In this document: piece after piece, positions 43,256-56,805 of the stretch
Layout: every line of letters starts with the position of its first letter
How positions within the stretch are numbered: position 1 is the first letter of the stretch
Assembly (NCBI GenBank): GCA_046154645.1
Contig: JBJXDZ010000105.1
Location: 17,683-81,682 of the forward strand
Direction: 5' to 3'
Source: Ga0077555 sp046154645
GTDB lineage: Bacteria > Pseudomonadota > Alphaproteobacteria > Rhizobiales > Hyphomicrobiaceae
Length of the DNA stretch: 64,000 bases
Position numbers and translations under genes: made by a program
Notes under the pieces: generated by a model
Databases searched by the model: none
What the model saw: only the letters and a program-made list of their open reading frames with translations
Told to the model about the DNA's origin: nothing

Positions 43256-44086
43256 ATGGCTGACACGGCAGACGTGACGCGCCACTACGCCAGTGACAGT
43301 ATTGCCGAGCGCGTGCTGGCAGCATTGCGAGCGGCATCCGGACCCGATGTGGCGATCACGCCGGAGACGCTGGCGCCACTCGATCAGTTTCACGGCCGTG
43401 GTCTCGCCGCCACCAAGGAACTGGCCAAACTGTTGGCACCACAGGCCGGCGAACACCTGCTCGACATCGGCTGCGGCCTCGGCGGACCGGCGCGCTGGAT
43501 TGCCGCCAGGTTCGGGTGCCGCTTCACGGGCATCGACCTGACGCCGCAGTTCTGCGAAGCCGCCATCGCGCTGACCGCCGCCACAGGCCAGCTCGACAGC
43601 GTTCGAATCATGAATGGTTCGGCGACGGAACTGCCATATCCCGACGCCACTTTCGATCGTGCTTACTCGCAGAATGTGGTGATGAACATTGCCGACAAGG
43701 CGCGCTTCTATAGCGAGGCGTTCCGCGTCGTGAAACCCGGCGGTGTGGTGGCTTTTTCAAACATCGGGATGGGTCCGAACGGCGCCCCGCACTATCCCGT
43801 GCCCTGGGCCAGCACCGCCGCCACGAGCTTCCTCGCCACGTCGGAGGAAACCCGAGGCCAGATCGAGGCCGCGGGGTTCAAGATCCTATCGCTCAATGAT
43901 CCCACTGCCGCCGTCCTGCCTGACCTCATGGCTTTTCGCGCCAAAATCGAGCGCGATGGACTGCCGAAGCTCGGTACCCACGCCTTCATGGGTGAGCGCA
44001 TGCTGGAGTTGCAGGCCAACTCTACCCGCAATCTCGCGGAGGGACGCACGGCGCTGATCGAGGTGCTGGTCCAGAAACCCGCATAG
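43256..44086 (+). CDS. Class I SAM-dependent methyltransferase
   Basis: A 276-residue methyltransferase of the UbiE/sterol methyltransferase kind. Motif I is HLLDIGCGLGGPARWIAARFG, then GIDLTPQFCEAA, the LPYPDATFDRAYSQNVVMNI stretch and RVVKPGGVVAFSNIG. Substrate unknown. It stands alone between two transcription units. Confidence 0.88.
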   Translation: MADTADVTRHYASDSIAERVLAALRAASGPDVAITPETLAPLDQFHGRGLAATKELAKLLAPQAGEHLLDIGCGLGGPARWIAARFGCRFTGIDLTPQFCEAAIALTAATGQLDSVRIMNGSATELPYPDATFDRAYSQNVVMNIADKARFYSEAFRVVKPGGVVAFSNIGMGPNGAPHYPVPWASTAATSFLATSEETRGQIEAAGFKILSLNDPTAAVLPDLMAFRAKIERDGLPKLGTHAFMGERMLELQANSTRNLAEGRTALIEVLVQKPA

Positions 44087-44111
44087 GTCTCGGATTGCCG
44101 CTTACCGCCGC

Positions 44112-44894
44112 TCAGCGCTCGAAACCGGCTTTCTGGAACGCGTCCTCGCCTTCGACGCCGAGGAACGTCATGGCCAATTCGGCCGCCGCGGAATCCGGCA
44201 TGCGCAGGCCCTTGACGGTTGCCAGGCCATAGACGGTGGCGAGGGCATGTGGCGGCGGCAGCGGGCCGAGATAGCGCACCTCCTGCACGGGCACGATCTC
44301 GGTGGCCTGGCTGACGCCAAGGGCGAATTCGCCCTTCGCAACCTGACCTGGAATGGCACCCCCGAACGGGACGACGGTGATGCGTGGCGCCACCTGATCG
44401 AGGATCCCAAGCTCGCCCAGCACCTTGCGGAAATGGGTGCCGGCCGTGGCTCCCCGCGCGGGATCGGCATGCGCGATGCTCGGTGCCGCCAGTAAGACCG
44501 CCTTGAGCTTGTCCGGCGTCGAGATATCGACTGCAGGAGATGACAGGGGCGCGCAGAGGCCCACCTGGGTTTTGCCGATTGGCGTGTATTGCTTGCGCTG
44601 GAGTCGACCCTGTTCGGCGAGTTGTTTCAACGCGGCCTCCGACAGCAGCAGGAGGTCAGGGCTGTCGCCAGCCAGCACCATGTCACGCAGCGCTCCGACG
44701 GTGTCGTAGATGGCCGTCACCTTGGTTTCAGGCCGCGCCTTGGCATAGGCGGCGATCAGCACCTCCACGGGCTTCTGCACGGCACCGGCGGCCAGCACGC
44801 GCACCTCTTCGGCGGCCAAGGCGCGGCCCGGCAAGGCCAGAACAAAGCTGCTGCAGGCAAGCGTGGTCAACATCTGGCGTCTGTGTAGTGTCAC
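44112..44894 (-). CDS. ModA-like ABC substrate-binding protein
   Basis: The 260-residue protein has a signal (LACSSFVLALPGRALA) and the molybdate-binding-protein pattern VRVLAAGAVQKPVEVLIAAYAK, TVGALRDMVLAGDSPDLLLLSEAALKQL, and ATEIVPVQEVRYLGPLPPP. GTG at 44894 with GAGGAG before it is the likely start. No permease or ATPase is adjacent, so it is an orphan; the anion bound may be molybdate or an organic acid. Molybdenum need would fit the SoeA and SorA enzymes but this is speculation. Confidence 0.75.
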   Translation of the reverse strand: MTLHRRQMLTTLACSSFVLALPGRALAAEEVRVLAAGAVQKPVEVLIAAYAKARPETKVTAIYDTVGALRDMVLAGDSPDLLLLSEAALKQLAEQGRLQRKQYTPIGKTQVGLCAPLSSPAVDISTPDKLKAVLLAAPSIAHADPARGATAGTHFRKVLGELGILDQVAPRITVVPFGGAIPGQVAKGEFALGVSQATEIVPVQEVRYLGPLPPPHALATVYGLATVKGLRMPDSAAAELAMTFLGVEGEDAFQKAGFER

Positions 44895-44979
44895 TGAAAT
44901 CAACTCCTCGCCTGGGATCCTGTCCAGCCGATACTGTAGCACTGCGGTGGTTTGGCGGCGGCTGGATGGTGCCCGGGGC

Positions 44980-45309
44980 TCAACTTCCGATCTCGCGCAC
45001 CTGACCCGGCTTGACGTCGGTCAAAGTCAGCAGGAGGTCGGGGACGAGGGGTAACAAGTCGCGGATATGATTGCTGCGGGCGCGCAAGATTACCACCGCA
45101 AATGAACGCTGATCGAGCCGGTTCTGATGCGGTATGCTCTTGTCGACCGTTACGAGGACGTCGAAGGCTCCGTGCATTGCGTCCAACATAGCGCCGTCAG
45201 GTAATGCATTGAGCCGCCGCTCCCGTGCCGTGGCCACATCATGTCCGGTGATCAATCGCTTCAGTCCGCGTGGAACATTGGCGTCCAGCAGCACGCGCAT
45301 GCGCAGCAT
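44980..45309 (-). CDS. DUF5615 PIN-like toxin
   Basis: The 109-residue protein matches DUF5615 PIN-like proteins: MRVLLDANVPRGLKRLITGHDV, AFDVLVTVDKSIPHQNRL, RSFAVVILRARSNHIRDLLPLVP and KPGQVREIG. The conserved aspartates D9 (from the first Met) and D in VTVDKS form part of the nuclease site. It is downstream of and nearly touches the DUF433 antitoxin gene. ATG at 45300 is an alternative start. Confidence 0.85.
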   Translation of the reverse strand: MLRMRVLLDANVPRGLKRLITGHDVATARERRLNALPDGAMLDAMHGAFDVLVTVDKSIPHQNRLDQRSFAVVILRARSNHIRDLLPLVPDLLLTLTDVKPGQVREIGS

Positions 45310-45315
45310 CCCGCG

Positions 45316-45552
45316 TCACTCAGCTGCAGAAGCAACTGCCTTCTGGCGAGCCAACTCCAGCACGGCCAGAGCATGTTCCCGGCTGACATCTGGAAAGTCC
45401 TCCAGAAACGCGTCAACCGGATCCCCAGCACCAATGTAGTCGAACAGAGCCTGAATTGGTACGCGCGTGCCATTAAAGACCGGCGTGCCGGACATGAAGT
45501 CCGGCGATACCAGGATGAGCGGATCGGGCAGTTCAACTTGCACATTTGGCAT
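45316..45552 (-). CDS. DUF433 antitoxin
   Basis: A 78-residue DUF433 protein with LILVSPDFMSGTPVFNGTRVPIQALFDYI and DAFLEDFPDVSREHALAVLELA, a winged-helix DNA-binding antitoxin type. It pairs with the DUF5615 toxin gene just downstream. A second DUF433 gene lies at 45934. Confidence 0.88.
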   Translation of the reverse strand: MPNVQVELPDPLILVSPDFMSGTPVFNGTRVPIQALFDYIGAGDPVDAFLEDFPDVSREHALAVLELARQKAVASAAE

Positions 45553-45601
45553 GTTGCGCGTCTATCACAATTCGGCTGCAACGACCACACCCAGAGCGGA
45601 C

Positions 45602-45920
45602 TCAACTCCCGATTTCGCGCACCTCACCCGGCTTGACGTCGGTCAAAGTCAGCAGGAGGTCGGGGACGAGGGGTAACAAGTCGCGGATATGATTGCTGCG
45701 GGCGCGCAAGATTACCACCGCAAATGAACGCTGATCGAGTCGGTTCTGATGCGGGATGCTCTTGCCGACCGTTACGAGGACGTCGAAGGCTCCGTGCATC
45801 ACCCGGAGAGCGGTCCGTCATCGAGATCCGACATCCGAGCTTGGCGGCGCCCTGGGTATCGTGGCCCGTCAAATGCCGCGACAGGCGCCACGGCACACAG
45901 TTATCGAGCAGAACCCGCAC
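45602..45920 (-). pseudogene. Frameshifted DUF5615 toxin, second copy
   Basis: The N-terminal part (MRVLLDNCVPWRLSRHLTGHD from 45920) is in one frame, and the C-terminal part (AFDVLVTVGKSIPHQNRL onwards, 45802 to 45602) in another, so no intact protein is made. The C-terminal half is almost identical in DNA to the same part of the intact toxin at 44980, while the N-terminal halves and the two DUF433 genes differ. Confidence 0.8.
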
Positions 45921-45933
45921 CCGCCCTCCAAGT

Positions 45934-46182
45934 CTATTCTGCAGGCACTTTCATGGCATCAGCAATAGCGGCTTCCCTGGCCAACTCAAGGACCGCGACA
46001 GCGTGTTCCAGTGTCACATTTGGAAAATCCTCGAGGAATTCGCTCAGCGGATCTCCGGCTTCGATATAGTCAAACAGGGCTTTCACAGGCACACGCGTGC
46101 CCGCAAACACAGGCTCGCCGCTGAGGCGATCGGGTGAGACGGTGATCAGTGGATCGGGCAATGTTGGTGTCGCATCTGGCAT
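45934..46182 (-). CDS. DUF433 antitoxin, second copy
   Basis: An 82-residue DUF433 protein (LITVSPDRLSGEPVFAGTRVPVKALFDYI, FLEDFPNVTLEHAVAVLELA) upstream of the broken DUF5615 gene. It is clearly a paralogue, not a copy, of the protein at 45316. With its toxin broken it may be an orphan able to cross-act on the neighbour. Confidence 0.85.
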   Translation of the reverse strand: MPDATPTLPDPLITVSPDRLSGEPVFAGTRVPVKALFDYIEAGDPLSEFLEDFPNVTLEHAVAVLELAREAAIADAMKVPAE

Positions 46183-46323
46183 GCGGATACCCTACCATGC
46201 CCGACGCCCATACGCCACGCGCGGACACCAATCACCCCTTTGATGCCGACCGAAACGCCCCTGTGCACCGCGCGTCCGTGTTGCATTGCCGCCCTGTAGC
46301 CTTTCGGCTAGACCGTTGGCCCC

Positions 46324-49310
<2,987 letters not shown>

Positions 49311-49314
<4 letters not shown>

Positions 49315-49631
49315 GTGCGATTCTCGATCGAATTAGGGTGCTGGCTGCGACTGGTGAGCTGGAAGTGAGTGATCACGCCTACGACCGAATAACAGATCGT
49401 GGTATCGTGGTATCGGAGATATTCGACGGCGTTGCCGCCGCCAGCGTCGTAGAGGAGTATCCGAACTATCATGCCGGGCCATGCGTCCTGGCTCTGCAGT
49501 TCGAACCATCCGGAGCGGTCGTTCACGCACTTTGGGGGCTAAGAGCGGGAACGGATAGCCCAGCCGTCCTTGTAACGGCCTATCGACCCGATCCACAGCG
49601 ATGGACCCAGGATTTTCGGAGGCGCATTTGA
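49311..49631 (+). CDS. DUF4258 protein, toxin-like
   Basis: A 106-residue protein of the DUF4258 group (LEVSDHAYDRITDRGI, VVEEYPNYHAGPCVLALQF, VLVTAYRPDPQRW), which resembles small RelE/BrnT-like toxins. GTG at 49311 overlaps the uvrA stop by four bases. It is followed by a small partner sharing one base. A toxin role is likely by family, not proven. Confidence 0.75.
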
Positions 49632-49846
49632 TGAACGACTCAACCGTCAAACTCATCCGCGAAGGACGCTTCATCGCTGAGGTGTCAGTCACACTGATCG
49701 ACGACGAGCACGAGTGGTCGCCCCGTCTCAGTGTAGCCGATGTGCGCAAGCTCGACGCCGTACGCCAAGCCTTGCGCAAGGGCGACCTCAAGGCGGCGTC
49801 TGCCCTTGCACGCGTCTACGAATTGACACCGGTGGCCGCAGAGTGA
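49631..49846 (+). CDS. Small antitoxin-like partner of the DUF4258 protein
   Basis: A 71-residue protein starting at the last base of the DUF4258 stop (TGATG). It has an N-terminal strand region (VKLIREGRFIAEVSVTLIDDE) and a helical end (DVRKLDAVRQALRKGDLKAASALARVYELTPV). Small proteins of this shape accompany DUF4258 genes and are taken as antitoxins. Confidence 0.65.
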   Translation: MNDSTVKLIREGRFIAEVSVTLIDDEHEWSPRLSVADVRKLDAVRQALRKGDLKAASALARVYELTPVAAE

Positions 49847-50103
49847 GCACACCCGCAAAAGCCGACACCCCCGCCGATCCCCTCGACGCGCTCATCATGG
49901 CTGCCTGTGACGGCGAGTGGTGCAAGATGGCCGTTTTTCTCTCACGCGTCGTAGATGCCGCCAAGGCGCAGGGCATCGAGACCACGGGCCAGGCCATCGC
50001 CACCCGCATCTACAACCTGGTTGAAACGGGCCGACTGGAGGCCAAAGGCAACGTGCGGCGCTGGCGGGCGGGGGAAGTGCGGGCAGCCGCTCCGGGGTCG
50101 TGA
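49843..50103 (+). CDS. Small protein resembling DUF3658 domains
   Basis: An 86-residue protein at a GTG overlapping the previous stop by four bases. It reads DALIMAACDGEWCKMAVFLSRVVDAAKAQG and IATRIYNLVETGRLEAKGNVRRWRAGEVR, similar to winged-helix-like DUF3658 ends. It is the third gene in a row joined by overlapping stop and start. Role unknown. Confidence 0.6.
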   Translation: MSTPAKADTPADPLDALIMAACDGEWCKMAVFLSRVVDAAKAQGIETTGQAIATRIYNLVETGRLEAKGNVRRWRAGEVRAAAPGS

Positions 50104-50189
50104 AGCATCGCGTTTTGAAGCGGGAAATGATGGTGCACGTTGGTGCGGCCTGTGGTTGCCACGCGCTGACATGCGTGCCTGATCCTGAA

Positions 50190-50232
50190 TCCCGGGCTCG
50201 TCGGTTTAAGGATCCGGGGACGAGCCCCGGGA
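50190..50232 (-). terminator. Hairpin directly after lepA
   Basis: An inverted repeat, CCCGGGCTCGTC against GACGAGCCCCGGG with one bulge, begins just past the lepA stop on the minus strand. No clear T-run follows, so it may act with Rho or as an mRNA end. Confidence 0.5.
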
Positions 50233-50233
50233 C

Positions 50234-52036
<1,803 letters not shown>

Positions 52037-52215
52037 GGGGCAGGGCTTAGCACCTTGGCATGGCGGGATAAAGGGGCGGCGGCATGGGTTCGGGACGCGC
52101 GACTGCCGCAGGGAGCAGGCTCGCCACCGGCAGTGTGAGACGACGGATCTGCCACTGGTGCCGGCCCATTTGGCGGTCTCGCGCGGTTTCCGAGAGCGGG
52201 GGGCTGGCGGCCAGT

Positions 52216-52647
52216 TTAGGCCCGCAGCCCGTCGGCGAGGGCGCGGAAGTAACCTTCAGCTGCGACCAGCCGCTCGATGCGGGCACTGTCGGCGCGTTTG
52301 ACCGAGTCCGTCATCAAACCTTCCAACGCCAGCCCCTCCAGCCGCCGCTTGATGCCCGCCAACCGGCGTCCGTCGACCCGCCCGTCGAGCGTCACCAAGA
52401 TGTTCTCGACATAGCCGTTCAGCCGACCGAACTCGCGGATGGCCACACGCGCCGCGGTTTTGTCGGCCGGATCCTTCTCCAGCCGCTCATAGGCCTCTGC
52501 CGCCCGCGCCAGGGTGCCCGCGATCTCCTCGGAGAACTTCGCGATCTTGTCGCGGCGCTTCTCGTCGACCTCGCCAAAGACGCCCTGCAAGCGGCGCATG
52601 GCCTCGGTGATGCCAAGCAATTTCAGGGTGTAGTCGACAAGGCGCAT
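52216..52647 (-). CDS. Unknown helical protein
   Basis: A 143-residue protein from the ATG at 52647, preceded on its strand by GGAACTCC. It is charged and all-helical (AMRRLQGVFGEVDEKRRDKIAKFSEEIAGTLARAAEAYERL), with no signal or metal motif. I do not recognise the family. The frame stays open upstream to 52710. Confidence 0.55.
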   Translation of the reverse strand: MRLVDYTLKLLGITEAMRRLQGVFGEVDEKRRDKIAKFSEEIAGTLARAAEAYERLEKDPADKTAARVAIREFGRLNGYVENILVTLDGRVDGRRLAGIKRRLEGLALEGLMTDSVKRADSARIERLVAAEGYFRALADGLRA

Positions 52648-52914
52648 GGGGCAGGAGTTCCGTGGGGTGAGGGGAGGGAGGGGCCGCAACTGGCCGCCAT
52701 TGAAAACCACTTTCGGTGGCCGGGGAGAAGTTTGGCCGCCCCAATCGCCTCACATGGTTACGGACCGGCTGGCGACTTGGCCGCTTGGCGCTGGAGTGCC
52801 CCGGGGACCGCGCCAGCTGTGAACAGGCTCCACCCGGATGTAGCGACTCGGTATCACCTGTGGCAGCCTTCGGCGGTGCGAATTGCACCAGACGTCGGGG
52901 AAGGATCATTGCCC

Positions 52915-53289
52915 ATGCAGACGCGAATTGCCATTCTCGCCTTGTCCCTGCTGGCCTTGGGGCTCAGCGTCACTGTTGCCGAGGCCAAGAGCAAATACGG
53001 TGCCATTGCCTTGTCGCCAAGCACCCGCGCTGTCGGTTGGTCCTACGATGCTGCCTCTCGCGCGGCCGCCGAGCAGGCAGCCCTCGCCCAATGCCGCAAG
53101 CACGCCTCAGATTGCCGGGTCGGGACCTGGTTCGTCGACGCCTGCGGCGCGCTCGCCTTCGGCAGCGGCACCAAGTGGGGCGCAGCCTGGGGTACCACGC
53201 GGGGTGGCGCCGAGCAGAATGCCGTTCGCATCTGCGGTGGCGGCGCCTTGAGCTGCGCCGTCACGCGCTGGGTCTGCGTCGGCAAGTAA
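52915..53289 (+). CDS. DUF4189 exported protein
   Basis: A 124-residue protein with a signal (ILALSLLALGLSVTVAEA) and the DUF4189 pattern YGAIALSPSTRAVGWSYDAASRAAAEQAALAQCRKHASDCRVGTWF, ending in CAVTRWVC. Disulfides are likely. The role is not known. ATG at 52915 fits the signal; a much longer upstream frame is spurious. Confidence 0.8.
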   Translation: MQTRIAILALSLLALGLSVTVAEAKSKYGAIALSPSTRAVGWSYDAASRAAAEQAALAQCRKHASDCRVGTWFVDACGALAFGSGTKWGAAWGTTRGGAEQNAVRICGGGALSCAVTRWVCVGK

Positions 53290-53339
53290 ACCGCCACGGC
53301 CGGAGACGCTGCGGACTTGGGCGCATGGGTTATCGATGC

Positions 53340-54569
53340 TCAGGCCTTGTTCTTGAGCATATCTGCCTTTGGCCGCGCCACCTTCATGGCGCCTGCGGCC
53401 TCAAGCGTATCGATCTCAGCGGCGGTGAAACCAGCTTGCGCGAGCACGTCCGGTCCATTCTCACCGAGGTGTGGCGCGTGCCGGGTAAATTCCGTTGGCG
53501 TCGACGAATACTCGAACGGGCTGGCGATGGTGCGGATGCGGCCTTCGGTCGGATGCTCGCGCTCGGTGAAGAAGCCGGTCGCCTTCAGGTGGGGATCGTC
53601 AGGGAGATCCTCGAGGTCCAGCACGCCCATGGCCGGGATGTCGGCACGGTCGAAGAAGTCCAGCCACTCGGCGGTCGTGCGCGCCGGCGTTGCCTCGGCG
53701 ATGATGCCCTGGATCGCCACCTGGTTGTTGGAACGGGCATTCTGGCTGGCGAAGCGCGGGTCATTGAGCAAGTCGGGTCGCTCGATCTCATTGACGAAGG
53801 CCAGCCAGTGCTTCTCGTTGTAGACGATGGCACAGACGTGCCCGTCCTTGGTCGGATACGGTTTGCGGTCAGCCGAGAGCACGCGCTTGTAGCCCCACTG
53901 GCCGCGCTCCGGCACATAGGTGCCCTCGAACATGTGCTCAGCCAGCCAGAAGCCGGCGATCGTTTCCAGCATCGGCACCTCGACCATCTGGCCTTCGCCG
54001 GTACGCCCCCGATGCACCAGCGCGCCGAGAATGCCCATGGCGAGATGCAGCCCGGTGGTCTTGTCGACGACGAGGCTCGGCATGAACTGTGGCGGGCCGC
54101 CGTCGACGCGCGATTGCAGCATCGCTGCTCCGCTCGCGCCTTGCACGAGATCGTCGTAGGCGGGCTTTGGCCCATAGGGACCCGAGCGCTTATAGCCGAG
54201 GCTGTAGGCATAGATGATCTTCGGATTGAGAGTCTTCACGTCGGCGTAGTCGAGGCCGAGGCGCGCCATGGCCGCGGGCCTCGAGTTGTGCACGAACACG
54301 TCGGCGTCCTTGATCAGCCGCTTTAATGCCGCGACCGCCGCCGGCTTCTTGAGATCGAGGCACAGCGAGCGCTTGTTGCGATTGCAGGCGAGATAGATCG
54401 GCCCCATGCCGGGCGTCGGCGCATTGCCAGCGTTGCGCATGACGTCGCCTTCGGGTGGCTCGATCTTGATGACGTCGGCGCCCATGTCGGCCAGATGCAG
54501 CGTCGCAATCGGACCCAGCACGACGGCGGTGAGATCGAGGACGCGAATGCCGGCGAGCGGTCCTGGCAT
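53340..54569 (-). CDS. CaiB/BaiF family CoA transferase
   Basis: The 409-residue family III CoA transferase begins with LAGIRVLDLTAVVLGPIATLHLADMGADVIKIE and shows NRNKRSLCLDLKKPAAV and DVFVHNSRPAAMARLGL. The normal single-domain length contrasts with the double-length protein at 474. The enoyl-CoA hydratase gene upstream on the same strand suggests an acyl-CoA degradation pathway. ATG at 54569 is taken from the conserved N-terminus. Confidence 0.9.
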   Translation of the reverse strand: MPGPLAGIRVLDLTAVVLGPIATLHLADMGADVIKIEPPEGDVMRNAGNAPTPGMGPIYLACNRNKRSLCLDLKKPAAVAALKRLIKDADVFVHNSRPAAMARLGLDYADVKTLNPKIIYAYSLGYKRSGPYGPKPAYDDLVQGASGAAMLQSRVDGGPPQFMPSLVVDKTTGLHLAMGILGALVHRGRTGEGQMVEVPMLETIAGFWLAEHMFEGTYVPERGQWGYKRVLSADRKPYPTKDGHVCAIVYNEKHWLAFVNEIERPDLLNDPRFASQNARSNNQVAIQGIIAEATPARTTAEWLDFFDRADIPAMGVLDLEDLPDDPHLKATGFFTEREHPTEGRIRTIASPFEYSSTPTEFTRHAPHLGENGPDVLAQAGFTAAEIDTLEAAGAMKVARPKADMLKNKA

Positions 54570-54600
54570 GGGGGTATGGCTCCGAGTGAGAGAGGGAATT

Positions 54601-54621
54601 GGCAATAGGCAATAGGCAATA
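54601..54621 (-). repeat. Three tandem TATTGCC heptamers
   Basis: GGCAATA repeated three times on the plus strand (TATTGCC on the minus strand), 31 bases upstream of the CoA transferase start. Confidence 0.85.
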
Positions 54622-54871
54622 GGAAGAGAGCAGGCAAGGTGGCGGTCGCAAGGCCCGATGCCAGGGACATTCAATTCATCGCTCATTCGAGTCCCCGGAC
54701 TGGGCGTGGCCCGCAGGGCCTAAGCCTCAGATCCGGGGCCTTTACACGCTTCGGCTCGATCTGATGTGTGGAAGGGTCCCGGATCTGCACGAGCTTCAGG
54801 CTTCGCCTTCGCTCGTTTCGTCCGGGAACCCGCGAATTGAATTGCCCAGTGCCCGACGCGTCGGGCCCAGA

Positions 54872-54913
54872 TATTACCTATTGCCTATTGCCTTCTGCCT
54901 ACTGCCTTCTGCT
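54872..54913 (+). repeat. Six tandem TATTGCC-like heptamers
   Basis: Heptamers in order: TATTACC, TATTGCC, TATTGCC, TTCTGCC, TACTGCC, TTCTGCT. The array ends exactly at the stop codon of the hydratase gene. Confidence 0.85.
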
Positions 54914-55723
54914 TCACTTCCCCTTATACTGCGGCTTGCGCTTCTCGAGCATCGCCGACACAGCCTCGTGCTGGTCGCTCGTCGACTGCACCAGCGCCTG
55001 CATGGCCGACGCCATCTCCAAGGCCACCGGCAGGCTTACGCCCTGGGATTCGCGCAGCAGTCGTTTGTTGAGGCGGATCGAATGCGGTGGGAACGACGCG
55101 ATTTTCTTCGCCATCGCCATCGCCTCGTCCAGCAGTTTGTCGTCATCGACGACCTTGGAAACAAGGCCCCACTGCTCGGCCTTCTCGGCATCGATGACAT
55201 CGCCGGTGAGCGTCATCTCGTAGGCGCGTGACAACCCAACGGCGCGGGGCAGGAACCAGGCGCCGCCGTCGCCGGAGACGAGGCCAACGCGCAGGAAGCT
55301 CTCGGCGAACTGGGCCTTGCGGCCGGCAATGCGGATATCGCACATCAAGGTGGTGTCGCAGCCGGCGCCGATGGCAGCCCCGTTCACCGCACAGATCGAG
55401 GGCACCTCGAGATCGTAGAGTGCCTTCGGAATGGCGTGAATGCCGTGCTGGTAGCCGCGGCGCATGTCGACGGGCGAGCCGCCGAACATGCCCTTCTTCT
55501 CCTTCATCTCCTTGACGTTGCCGCCCGACGAGAAGCCATCCCCCGCGCCGGTCAGGATCACGCAGCGCACGCCCATGTCGGCGTTGATGCGCTGGCACGA
55601 CCGAACGAGGCCCTCGATCAGCGGGTCGGTCAACGCATTGCGCGTTTTCGGATCATTGAGCGTCAGGAGAACGATGCCGTCGCCCTTCTCCTCGTAGAGG
55701 ACGGCGTCAGTGGCAGTGGCCAT
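54914..55723 (-). CDS. Enoyl-CoA hydratase/isomerase family protein
   Basis: A 269-residue crotonase-fold enzyme. The oxyanion-hole segments CVILTGAGDGFSSGGNVKEM and CAVNGAAIGAGCDTTLMCDIRIA are clear, with FAESFLRVGLVSGDGGAWFLPRAVG after them. It probably hydrates an enoyl-CoA, although the D in SGDGGAW suggests an isomerase or hydrolase variant is possible. CAGGAG precedes the ATG at 55723. Confidence 0.9.
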   Translation of the reverse strand: MATATDAVLYEEKGDGIVLLTLNDPKTRNALTDPLIEGLVRSCQRINADMGVRCVILTGAGDGFSSGGNVKEMKEKKGMFGGSPVDMRRGYQHGIHAIPKALYDLEVPSICAVNGAAIGAGCDTTLMCDIRIAGRKAQFAESFLRVGLVSGDGGAWFLPRAVGLSRAYEMTLTGDVIDAEKAEQWGLVSKVVDDDKLLDEAMAMAKKIASFPPHSIRLNKRLLRESQGVSLPVALEMASAMQALVQSTSDQHEAVSAMLEKRKPQYKGK

Positions 55724-56274
55724 GGGGGACTCCTGGAGAGCGGCGATGATTAGCTTGCGCGCAATGAAGCAGAGTTTGTCGGCCACGCCAACGTCCGCCC
55801 GCCTGCGCAATGATGGCGCATGGGAGGTCTGCAAGTCCGCATTGGGGCCGACCAGTCGCTCCGGTGGCGGGGCAAGATCCGGGAGCCTGAATTTCGGCGG
55901 GCGGTGTTGGGGCCTGCACGCAGACATCGTCGGCTGCCCCATCTCATCCAGGCCTGTGCCACCACCGCCCCTCGACTCCGCGAATGGCTGGCGCAGCCTC
56001 AGGCAAGCTCCTGCAGGGCCCTCGGCATGCGCCTGGCTAGGGAGGGTGGCAGAGGGTTGCCGCAGGCTGCCGGCGGGCTGATTTTGGGATTAACCATTTC
56101 TCGGCGGCGGCCTGGTTAATCTCGGCAGATCCATGGGGCCACTCATTGCCCGGCCCGCCAACCAGGCTGGGAAACCCGATAGCTCGGCTCCAGTCTCTCG
56201 AGTGTCCTCGAGCCGCATTTTGGCCAGGATGAAATCCGATGCGTCGATGCTTCGGCCAGCAATTGGGGGACGCG
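55724..56274. other. Gene-free stretch before the M23 peptidase
   Basis: No convincing gene is seen. The only notable element is the inverted repeat at 56088-56121. Confidence 0.5.
56088..56121. promoter_or_regulatory. Inverted repeat with CtrA-like TTAACCAT
   Basis: GATTAACCA (56088-56096) and TGGTTAATC (56113-56121) form a perfect inverted repeat over 16 bases. The left arm continues as TTAACCAT, the short form of the alphaproteobacterial CtrA box. It lies about 155 bases before the M23 peptidase gene. Confidence 0.4.
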
Positions 56275-56769
56275 ATGCGCGCAACGTTGGCACTCGCTGT
56301 TGTGCTGTGGAGCCTCGGGCTAACGCATGCCATGGCCTGTCCTGCGGCCAATGAACCGGGCGAGGCACCAGCCGGATTGGCGCGTCCCATGCCACGCGAC
56401 ATCGGGACCGGGTTTGGGATGCAACTTCACCCGCTGCTGGGGGTCCGCAAACAGCACACGGGTGTCGATTTCGTCGGCCCGATCGGAGAGCCGGTGCTGG
56501 CCGTCGCGGCCGGCGTCGTGATCGAGGCACTCTACAAGAGCCAAAACGGCAACTTCGTCGCCATCCGGCATCGCGGCGGCCTGTCGACGACCTACAGCCA
56601 CCTCTCTCGCATCACGGTGAAGGCGGGCGATTGCCTTGAGCGAGGCCAGGTGATCGGGCATGTCGGGAGCACGGGATTGGTCGCGGAGCCCCACTTGCAT
56701 TTCGAGGTTCTGAAAGACGGTGTGTTCGTCGATCCCGCGCCGTTGCTGCTTCCCATACCTGGGCGCTGA
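56275..56769 (+). CDS. M23-family metallopeptidase, exported
   Basis: The 164-residue protein has a signal peptide (TLALAVVLWSLGLTHAMA) and an M23/LytM domain: HPLLGVRKQHTGVDFVGPIGEPVLAVAAG, NGNFVAIRHRGGLSTTYSHLS and HLHFEVLKDG, which together hold the H-D and HxH zinc ligands. It would cleave peptidoglycan cross-links or act as a division or wall-remodelling factor. The ATG at 56239 would add twelve residues; 56275 fits the signal better. Confidence 0.87.
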   Translation: MRATLALAVVLWSLGLTHAMACPAANEPGEAPAGLARPMPRDIGTGFGMQLHPLLGVRKQHTGVDFVGPIGEPVLAVAAGVVIEALYKSQNGNFVAIRHRGGLSTTYSHLSRITVKAGDCLERGQVIGHVGSTGLVAEPHLHFEVLKDGVFVDPAPLLLPIPGR

Positions 56770-56805
56770 ACGTGATGGCGCGTGGGCCGTGTCGTTAAGC
56801 ATCGA

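Larger units (their letters stand above)
54570..54913. other. Gene-free stretch bounded by inverted heptamer arrays
   Basis: Between the CoA transferase start and the hydratase stop there is no plausible gene. Arrays of TATTGCC heptamers lie at both ends in opposite orientation, and inner segments such as TTCAATTC and GAATTGAA also face each other, giving an imperfect inverted structure of about 310 bases. Confidence 0.55.

Noticed and set aside
52716..54326. 536-residue open frame running across the DUF4189 gene and antisense to the CoA transferase
   Set aside because: It overlaps two supported genes in other frames and shows no family features.
54872..54913. Heptamer array as a CRISPR
   Set aside because: Units are seven bases long without spacers, so it is a simple tandem repeat.
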